A program made the position numbers and the translations under genes. Under the pieces are notes generated by a model. The model saw only the letters and a program-made list of their open reading frames with translations, was not told the DNA's origin and searched no databases. Below are positions 1 through 3,769 of a DNA stretch of 5,787 bases, in pieces. The stretch is from Chloroflexota bacterium (lineage in GTDB: Bacteria; Chloroflexota; UBA6077; JACCZL01). The stretch's first letter is position 1. Every line of letters starts with the position of its first letter. The stretch is taken from the NCBI GenBank assembly GCA_013695975.1, contig JACCZL010000563.1, positions 1 to 5,787 on the forward strand. The letters are read 5' to 3'.

Positions 1-52
1 TCTCTCGCCAGCCCTCGCCTCGGACGTCCATCGTGAGCTGCGTGCGCCCCAT
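1..52 (-). CDS. Partial leftward CDS, N-terminus only (unknown product)
   Basis: Seventeen codons of a leftward frame run off the left edge, beginning MGRTQLTMDVRGEGWRE. Support comes from the context, because the peptide itself matches nothing I know. A GGAGG ribosome-binding site lies at 64-60, seven bases before the ATG at 52-50. A strong sigma70-like promoter on the same strand lies about 95 bases upstream (174-146). The second ATG, at residue 8, is an alternative start but has no comparable ribosome-binding site. No function can be proposed from so little sequence. It could also be a chance frame if the real gene lies further left. Confidence 0.4.
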   Translation of the reverse strand, partial: MGRTQLTMDVRGEGWRE

Positions 53-59
53 GCTTCTG

Positions 60-64
60 CCTCC
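60..64 (-). promoter_or_regulatory. Ribosome-binding site for the left-edge gene
   Basis: GGAGG on the minus strand lies within a longer purine run and is separated by seven bases from the ATG at 52-50. This is ideal Shine-Dalgarno geometry and is the main reason for proposing a gene at the left edge. Confidence 0.45.
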
Positions 65-145
65 CCCATCCGCGGCCTGCCCCGACGGTCGAAGCGGGCC
101 ATGGTCGACGCAACGGGAACCGGAACCCGCGACCGGTCGGGCGCT

Positions 146-174
146 ACTATGGCCTGCGCCTCACCCCCTGTCAA
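146..174 (-). promoter_or_regulatory. Sigma70-like promoter, leftward
   Basis: A perfect TTGACA -35 box (174-169) is followed after exactly 17 bases by CATAGT (151-146), which matches four of six bases of the TATAAT consensus. Transcription would start near 139, giving an untranslated leader of about 85 bases before the ATG at 52. It lies downstream of the stop of the leftward gene ending at 211, so it would restart transcription for the left-edge gene. Confidence 0.5.
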
Positions 175-180
175 GGGGTG
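162..180. repeat. Inverted repeat around the -35 box
   Basis: CACCCC (162-167) and GGGGTG (175-180) form a perfect 6-bp dyad with a 7-base centre. The centre contains the -35 hexamer of the leftward promoter. It could be an operator for a repressor that covers the -35 box. It could also be the stem of a weak terminator for the gene ending at 211, but no T-tract follows on either strand, so I prefer the operator reading. The surrounding 53-210 stretch has no other gene that I can support. Confidence 0.35.
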
Positions 181-210
181 GCGGGGGTGGGCCTGCCTCA
201 CTTCCGGGGG

Positions 211-759
211 TCAGTCGCGGCGCAGGGACCAGTGATCCCAGGGACTCTTGAGCCGGGTCCCGTCGCCCAGCCTCAGCGTCTCGAGGGCGCGGTTCCAGAT
301 CGGCACGACCCAGGCGGCGTCGTCCTCCCAGTAGGCGACGGTGATCAGTGCCTGGAAGAGCTTGTTGGCCGCGATCAGCCAGCGCTGATGGGCGACGCGG
401 CGCTCGTTCCGCTCGGTGTCGTCCTCCTCGTAGGAGTAATCGACCCAGGCGATCTCCGTCCGCCCCCGCGTGTAGCTGATGATCGGGGTCTGTTCCGGCG
501 GGGCGGCGTCTTTGGGGAGGACCCAGCGCAGCCGCTCGGCCACGTTCGGCGCGTGTGGCACGAGCTCTGGCAGTTGGAGGTAGGAAGCCTCGAGCAGGCA
601 GTTGTCGCCCGGGTCCTTCAGCTTCATGGAGGTGAATTGACCGGACGTATTCATCTCGGCCGTCCAGTCCTTGGGGACCCCGAACTCGACGTCGCCGCGC
701 CCCATGATCAGGATGTTCAGCCCGTCGTACCTGTCTCGCTCGCGTCGTGAGCGTGCCAT
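211..759 (-). CDS. Hypothetical protein, 182 aa
   Basis: I do not recognise this family. The protein has no signal peptide, membrane segment or known catalytic motif, so it is probably cytoplasmic. After a basic N-terminus (MARSRRERDR), a beta-rich part follows (residues 14-65) containing VEFGVPKDW and CLLEASYLQLP. A loop with a charged stretch (YEEDDTERNER, 110-120) leads to an alpha/beta C-terminus with KLFQALITVAYWEDDAAWVVPIWNRALETLRL (133-164, several short conserved-looking blocks). The ending, a strand followed by an acidic loop and a helix closing in LRL, recalls small PsbP/Mog1-like folds, but that is only an impression. I chose ATG 759 because upstream residues in frame look non-coding and overlap the VOC gene. 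A TACAAT box lies six bases before it. The gene follows the VOC gene by 26 bases and may be co-transcribed with it. Confidence 0.72.
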   Translation of the reverse strand: MARSRRERDRYDGLNILIMGRGDVEFGVPKDWTAEMNTSGQFTSMKLKDPGDNCLLEASYLQLPELVPHAPNVAERLRWVLPKDAAPPEQTPIISYTRGRTEIAWVDYSYEEDDTERNERRVAHQRWLIAANKLFQALITVAYWEDDAAWVVPIWNRALETLRLGDGTRLKSPWDHWSLRRD

Positions 760-765
760 AGGGCG

Positions 766-794
766 ATTGTAACGGACTGCCTCACCTATGTGTC
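766..794 (-). promoter_or_regulatory. Possible promoter giving a leaderless transcript
   Basis: TACAAT (771-766) lies six bases before the ATG at 759, and a weak -35-like GACACA (794-789) lies 17 bases upstream of it. A start point about seven bases past the -10 box would fall on the ATG itself, giving a leaderless mRNA. This fits the absence of a Shine-Dalgarno sequence close to that ATG. The -35 box overlaps the stop codon region of the upstream VOC gene. Confidence 0.35.
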
Positions 795-1175
795 TTCCTT
801 GTGCGTGGCGATCCACCAGACGTTGCCGAACGGGTCCTTCACGCCCGCCATGCGGTCCCCGTAGTCCTGGTCTGACGGCTCCATCAGCGTCGTGGCGCCC
901 GCCTGGAGGGCCCGCTGGTAGACGGCGTCCGTGTCGGCCAGGTAGAGGTAGATCGAGCCGGGCATTGGTTCCCACTCGGGGGAGGCGTCGCCCATCATCA
1001 CCATCGAGTCGCCGAGCTTGACCTCGGCATGGATGCGGCCGCCCGGAGTCGGGGTGCGGAGGGTCTCCGTCGCCCCAAACGCCTGCTTCAGGAAGTCGAT
1101 CAGCTCGGCTGCTCCCCGAACGATCAGGTACGGCGTGACGGTGCGAAAGCCCTCGCGGGTCGGTGTGGCTGCCAT
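786..1175 (-). CDS. VOC family protein (glyoxalase/bleomycin-resistance fold, PhnB-like)
   Basis: This is a 129-residue vicinal oxygen chelate protein, the usual length for single-chain PhnB-like members, which form dimers with two beta-alpha-beta-beta-beta modules per chain. Module one shows TPYLIVRGA (14-22), the helix AAELIDFLKQAFGA (22-35) and GGRIHAEVKLGDSMVMMGD (45-63), including His49. Module two shows the strand IYLYLADTD (75-83), the helix VYQRALQAGAT (85-95) and the family hallmark YGDRMAGVKDPFGNVWWIATH (105-125). Members include glyoxalase-type isomerases, dioxygenases and antibiotic-binding proteins; the subtype and substrate cannot be read here. ATG 1175 is chosen because GGAGG lies seven bases upstream and the conserved fold begins right after it. 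A frame extending upstream to 1265 only adds low-complexity arginine-rich residues. It is divergent from the toxin-antitoxin pair. Confidence 0.9.
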   Translation of the reverse strand: MAATPTREGFRTVTPYLIVRGAAELIDFLKQAFGATETLRTPTPGGRIHAEVKLGDSMVMMGDASPEWEPMPGSIYLYLADTDAVYQRALQAGATTLMEPSDQDYGDRMAGVKDPFGNVWWIATHKEDT

Positions 1176-1182
1176 TGCTCCC

Positions 1183-1187
1183 CCTCC
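1183..1187 (-). promoter_or_regulatory. Ribosome-binding site of the VOC gene
   Basis: GGAGG on the minus strand, within a long G/A run, lies seven bases before the ATG at 1175-1173. It decides this start over upstream candidates. Confidence 0.7.
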
Positions 1188-1194
1188 TCGTGCT

Positions 1195-1211
1195 CGGCGC
1201 CGATGGCGCCG
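1195..1211. repeat. Perfect GC-rich dyad in the VOC leader
   Basis: CGGCGCC (1195-1201) and GGCGCCG (1205-1211) pair perfectly over seven bases with a GAT loop. The dyad lies between the predicted VOC transcription start (near 1223) and its ribosome-binding site (1187-1183). In RNA it would be a very stable hairpin in the 5' leader; in DNA it could be a protein-binding dyad between the divergent VOC and toxin-antitoxin genes. Confidence 0.45.
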
Positions 1212-1229
1212 GTCAGAACGTCCGTTCGG

Positions 1230-1258
1230 AGGATACGCCGGTCGCGGTAGCGGTGCAA
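1230..1258 (-). promoter_or_regulatory. Probable promoter of the VOC gene
   Basis: TTGCAC (1258-1253) and TATCCT (1235-1230) are separated by exactly 17 bases on the minus strand. They match three and four of the six consensus bases. The predicted start near 1223 leaves a leader of about 48 bases. The -35 box coincides with the GTG proposed as the start of the divergent antitoxin, so the two genes would share these bases. Confidence 0.4.
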
Positions 1259-1519
1259 CGACCAAAGCGCCGAGAACGGGAACAGTGCAGTCCAGCTCAC
1301 ACCGTTCGGCAGGAAGACCCGCCCCTGGCTGGCGCCGAGGACGTGGTGCTTATCTCCGCCTCGGAGCTCGCCGGCCTGCAGGAGACGGCGCATCTGCTGA
1401 GCTCGCCGAAGAACGCCGAGCGTCTGTTGACGGCGTTGAACCGCGCCAGGGAGCGGACGGTGGCGCCTGAGTCGGTTGCTGCCCTGCGCCGCGAGCTGGG
1501 GGTCGACCGCGAGGACTAG
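1253..1519 (+). CDS. YefM/Phd-type antitoxin with divergent N-terminus
   Basis: The C-terminal half clearly resembles the YefM antitoxin. VVLISASELAGLQETAHLL (31-49) followed by SSPKNAERLLTALNRARE (50-67) mirrors the E. coli YefM segment VLMSLEEYNSLEETAYLL and the following SPANARRL, which lead into the toxin-wrapping helix. The YoeB-type toxin directly downstream confirms the role: the antitoxin neutralises the toxin and normally represses the operon. A GTG start at 1253 gives 88 residues, close to the family's usual 83-92. The N-terminal DNA-binding half is poorly recognisable: residues 1-16 are basic without the usual Ser-Glu-Ala-Arg pattern. TVRQEDPPL (17-25) sits where YefM has its helix-strand junction, but the following Ile-Thr-Arg strand seems missing. 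No good ribosome-binding site precedes the GTG, since a GGAGG at 1228-1232 is 20 bases away. The gene may be decaying or frameshifted. Confidence 0.65.
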   Translation: MQRPKRREREQCSPAHTVRQEDPPLAGAEDVVLISASELAGLQETAHLLSSPKNAERLLTALNRARERTVAPESVAALRRELGVDRED

Positions 1520-1556
1520 GGTGCCCGCGATCGGACCCGAGGTCCCCGGCGACCGC

Positions 1557-1817
1557 GTGAGGCGCGAGACCGTCTTCCAACCCGAGTTCCGCGAAGACCT
1601 GCGTGACTGGGTCGCAACGGACCGAAGTATCGCCCTTCGCGCCTTCGACTTGATCGAGGCGATCGTGCATGACCCCTCCCTTGGCATCGGCAAGCCCGAG
1701 CCATTGAAGCACCGTCTGGCGGGCGCTTGGTCCCGCCGCCTCACTCAGGAGCACCGCATCGTCTACCTCGTCGGCGACGACCGCATCGACCTCCTCCAGG
1801 CCCGCTACCACTACTGA
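1557..1817 (+). CDS. yoeB: YoeB/Txe family toxin, mRNA interferase
   Basis: Toxin of a YefM/YoeB addiction module. YoeB proteins bind the ribosomal A site and cleave mRNA; antitoxin binding blocks this. From GTG 1557 the protein has 86 residues (E. coli YoeB has 84) and aligns end to end. Blocks include the acidic N-terminal helix EFREDLRDW (10-18), GKPEPLKH (45-52), WSRRLTQEHRIVY (58-70) and the terminal RYHY (83-86). Glu48, Arg67 and His85 correspond to the E. coli catalytic residues Glu46, Arg65 and His83, so the enzyme looks intact. An alternative GTG at 1521, one base after the antitoxin stop, has a GAGG six bases upstream (1511-1514) and would add 12 residues. I prefer 1557 because it matches the family N-terminus, but 1521 has the better coupling. 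The gene faces the amidohydrolase tail to tail. Confidence 0.88.
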   Translation: MRRETVFQPEFREDLRDWVATDRSIALRAFDLIEAIVHDPSLGIGKPEPLKHRLAGAWSRRLTQEHRIVYLVGDDRIDLLQARYHY

Positions 1818-1832
1818 ACGGCTTCACCAACG

Positions 1833-1922
1833 TCAGGACGGCCGAGGCAGCCCCAGCCAGAGAGGGACCAGGACGATGTCGTCATCTCGACCCTCCCTAC
1901 GGAAGGAATCGGCCTTCCTCAC
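1833..1922 (-). other. Candidate short leftward ORF, 29 aa
   Basis: A GTG immediately after the stop of the short frame at 1923-1997 opens 29 residues, MRKADSFRREGRDDDIVLVP followed by a hydrophobic, proline-rich end. It fills the gap between the convergent toxin and amidohydrolase genes without overlapping either. No ribosome-binding site is visible, and a frame this short is often chance in GC-rich DNA. Confidence 0.15.
1901..1918. terminator. Weak stem-loop between convergent genes
   Basis: GGAAGG (1901-1906) and CCTTCC (1913-1918) form a 6-bp stem with a 6-base loop, midway between the ends of the toxin (1817) and the amidohydrolase (2004). The position suits a shared bidirectional terminator, but neither side has a T-tract, so the call is tentative. 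Confidence 0.25.
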
Positions 1923-1997
1923 CTACCCGTCGGCTTGCCGTTCCAACGCTCTGGCTTGTTGTTCCAGGTGCTTCATGATCGAAGACAGCTCGGACAT
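1923..1997 (-). other. Candidate short leftward ORF, 24 aa
   Basis: Six bases after the amidohydrolase stop, and in the same frame, an ATG opens 24 residues: MSELSSIMKHLEQQARALER followed by QADG. The peptide is strongly amphipathic and could form a helix or short coiled coil. No ribosome-binding site is visible. It could be a remnant of a longer C-terminus of the amidohydrolase, a genuine small protein, or chance. Confidence 0.2.
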
Positions 1998-2003
1998 GCG
2001 CCG

Positions 2004-2837
2004 CTACGTCGGCTCGATCCTGAACAGGCGCATCGCCGTCTCGCCGAGGATCGCCGCCTTCCCCTCCTCCGAGACTGGCAGCGCCCGGATCGCGGCGATG
2101 TTGTCGGCCACGGTGCCGGGCAGGCCGGGCCAGTCGGAGCCGAAGACGAACTTATGGGCCAGGCGGGGGAGGTCGGGGAAGTACTCGGGCAGCTTACGCG
2201 GGGGGAGGCCGGCGATGTCGACGTAGACGTTGGGGTGGAGGCGGCAGAGGGCCTGGGCGTGGTCGTACCAGAAGGGGCGGCCGCCGTGGGTGACCAGGAT
2301 CTGGAGGCTCGGAAAGTCGACGGCGACGTCGTCCAAGAACAGGGGGTCGCCGTACTTCAGGCGCGAGCCGCGGAAGACTGACGAGCCGGTGTGGACCTGG
2401 ACCGGGATGCCTAGCTCCTCGGCCACGGCGTAGACCGGGTAGAGGCGGCGGTCGTTCGGGTAGAAGGAGGCGTAGGTCGGGTAGAGCTTGAGACCGCGGA
2501 AGCCCTCCTCGCGGACGAGTCGCTCGAGCAGCCGGGCCGGCTCGTGGTGGATGTACGGGTTCACGCTGCAGACCGGGATCAGCCGCGGGCTGGCTCGGCA
2601 GAAGTCGCGGACGAGTTCGTTGGTGGCGATGCCAGACGTGACCGGCACGATCTCGGCCAGGACGCAGGCGTAGTCGACACCGTTGTTGTCCATCAGCTCG
2701 AGGAAGCGCTCCGGTCGGCGGAACTCCTTGACGAAGGCGTCCAGGTCGCCCGAAATGTGGGCGGCCATGTAGGCCGCGAACGACTCGGGGGTCTGCTCGG
2801 TGTAGGCCGTGTGGACGTGGACGTCGACAATCGGCAT
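2004..2837 (-). CDS. Amidohydrolase family protein (amidohydrolase 2, ACMSD-like)
   Basis: A 277-residue metal-dependent TIM-barrel hydrolase of the amidohydrolase 2 group, which includes ACMSD-type decarboxylases, gamma-resorcylate decarboxylases and lactone hydrolases. Metal-site motifs are present in order: DVHVHT (5-10, His7 and His9) on strand one, QVHTGS (147-152, His149), VTHGGRPFWYD (182-192, His184) and FGSDWPG (232-238, Asp235). RGLKLYPTYASFYPND (114-129) is typical of this branch. Length and complete ligands indicate an active, soluble cytoplasmic enzyme; the substrate cannot be deduced, and decarboxylation or hydrolysis are both possible. It lies 62 bases downstream of the DUF2848 gene on the same strand, probably in one transcript. 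ATG 2837 is supported by the standard IVDVHVH beginning, although no clear Shine-Dalgarno precedes it. Confidence 0.92.
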   Translation of the reverse strand: MPIVDVHVHTAYTEQTPESFAAYMAAHISGDLDAFVKEFRRPERFLELMDNNGVDYACVLAEIVPVTSGIATNELVRDFCRASPRLIPVCSVNPYIHHEPARLLERLVREEGFRGLKLYPTYASFYPNDRRLYPVYAVAEELGIPVQVHTGSSVFRGSRLKYGDPLFLDDVAVDFPSLQILVTHGGRPFWYDHAQALCRLHPNVYVDIAGLPPRKLPEYFPDLPRLAHKFVFGSDWPGLPGTVADNIAAIRALPVSEEGKAAILGETAMRLFRIEPT

Positions 2838-2899
2838 CGGCGCCCGCTCAGCCGCCCCGCGCTCGTTCGGGTGACCCGATCGGCTTCGATTCGGCCTCG

Positions 2900-3604
2900 T
2901 CAGCCATCGTCGGTCAGGGGGATTTCTCGGGTACGGTACGCGCAGCGGAGGGTCCGACCGGTGGCGGGGTCCTCGAGCTCGGCGGTGAAGGCGCCCCCGA
3001 AGGCGAAGCCCTGCCCGTCGGCGATCGGGATCGTCCCGCTGTAGAGTATCGTCCCGTCCATCTCGCCGCCGACCCGCTCCTGCACGAGCGCCTCGAGGGC
3101 TTCGGGTCGGAGCATCTCGGCCAGCGTCCCTTGCTGGTAGCGGCGCTCGGTCGAGGCGTCCTCGCGCTGGCGTGGTCGGGTCAGGGCGCGCAGGACGATC
3201 CCGTCCCAGCCCTCGCGGACCTCGGCGTACGGCCAGACGTCGCGCGAGAGGACGTTCGGGCAGGCCTGCTTGGCGAAGGTGATGCTGTGCTTCTCCAGCT
3301 CGCGGTCGGTCTGATCACTCCCGGCCGCCACGTAGACCCGGCCCTGGTGGTAGATCAGGACGAACTCGGCCTCGCCGCTCGTCTGGTCGCCGAGCACCTC
3401 GATCTCGTCCGCCATCGTCAGGCGGTCGACGGTGGCCGGAAAGAGGATCGGCACCCGCGTCGGGGCCGGCACGCCGTGCTCGCGCAGCTCGTCGATGTGC
3501 CGCTGAACGGCCGCCTGGTCGCGGCCGGTGTAGCCCGCCATCAAGACGCGGCGAGGCTGGATCGAGAGCGTCTCCCCCGTCCCCTGGACCTGGAATGTCA
3601 GCAT
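2900..3604 (-). CDS. DUF2848 family protein (fumarylacetoacetase-like)
   Basis: A 234-residue protein recognised as DUF2848, a family related to the fumarylacetoacetate hydrolase fold and of about this length. Characteristic blocks are AGYTGRDQAAVQRHIDEL (23-40), GVPAPTRVPILFPA (44-57), EIEVLGDQTSGEAEFVLI (67-84), GSDQTDRELEKHSI (95-108), KQACPN (112-117), YQQGTLAEML (156-165) and ELEDPATGRTL (209-219). The acidic residues around GEAEF resemble metal ligands of the FAH fold, an inference from family likeness. The reaction is unknown; hydrolysis or isomerisation of a keto acid or similar compound would suit the neighbouring amidohydrolase, which follows 62 bases downstream. ATG 3604 is preceded by GGAG at 3613-3610, five bases away, and by a good -10 box. 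Homologues start the same way, with a Leu-Thr-Phe beta strand. Confidence 0.85.
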   Translation of the reverse strand: MLTFQVQGTGETLSIQPRRVLMAGYTGRDQAAVQRHIDELREHGVPAPTRVPILFPATVDRLTMADEIEVLGDQTSGEAEFVLIYHQGRVYVAAGSDQTDRELEKHSITFAKQACPNVLSRDVWPYAEVREGWDGIVLRALTRPRQREDASTERRYQQGTLAEMLRPEALEALVQERVGGEMDGTILYSGTIPIADGQGFAFGGAFTAELEDPATGRTLRCAYRTREIPLTDDG

Positions 3605-3645
3605 CTGTACTCCGATCGCACGGCGGACTCGGCCGTCGGGTTCCC

Positions 3646-3651
3646 AGTATA
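3646..3651 (-). promoter_or_regulatory. -10 box of the DUF2848/amidohydrolase operon
   Basis: TATACT on the minus strand (3651-3646) matches five of six consensus bases. A start near 3639 leaves a leader of about 35 bases before ATG 3604, with GGAG at 3613-3610. I see no good -35 box at 16-18 bases upstream, so an activator may be needed. Confidence 0.4.
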
Positions 3652-3709
3652 GCGAAGCACTGGCGGACGAAGGCTCGCGATCCGTGATGACATTGCTATG
3701 TGCGCTCCG

Positions 3710-3738
3710 TCAACCCTGCTCCTCCAACTCACTACAAT
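3710..3738 (+). promoter_or_regulatory. Possible promoter of the ThyX-like gene
   Basis: TACAAT (3733-3738) is a near-consensus -10 box with a weak TCAACC (3710-3715) 17 bases upstream. Transcription would begin near 3745, about 25 bases before GTG 3770 and after the upstream ATG at 3698. The promoter therefore argues for the GTG as the true start. GAGG at 3756-3759, ten bases before the GTG, is the likely ribosome-binding site. Confidence 0.4.
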
Positions 3739-3769
3739 CGGAGGAACCCGCCAGCGAGGTCAGCCTAAC

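Noticed and set aside
175..210. G-quadruplex candidate from four G-runs (175-178, 183-187, 189-191, 206-210)
   Set aside because: The last loop is 14 bases long and G-runs are common in DNA this GC-rich, so it does not stand out as a feature.
178..750. Plus-strand open frame of 190 codons opposite the hypothetical 182-aa gene
   Set aside because: It mirrors the minus-strand gene, is rich in Val/Leu/Gly/Asp as such shadows are, and has no ribosome-binding site or family resemblance. The minus-strand frame has the more natural protein composition.
1163..1252. Long antitoxin version starting at GTG 1163 with a hydrophobic N-terminus
   Set aside because: The added residues are simply the reverse of the VOC start region and its leader. 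YefM proteins are about 85-90 residues, matching a start at 1253.
1923..2006. Readthrough of TAG as a coding codon after the amidohydrolase
   Set aside because: TAG also ends the VOC gene and the antitoxin in this window, and the amidohydrolase already ends where its family normally does. Recoding is therefore unlikely.
3131..3652. Plus-strand open frame opposite the DUF2848 gene
   Set aside because: It is antisense to a protein with many family-specific blocks, and its translation is low-complexity and unrecognisable.
3698..3769. ATG at 3698 as the start of the ThyX-like gene
   Set aside because: The 24 extra residues do not resemble a protein start. They would span the likely promoter, and the GTG at 3770 begins exactly at the conserved first strand with a GAGG in front.
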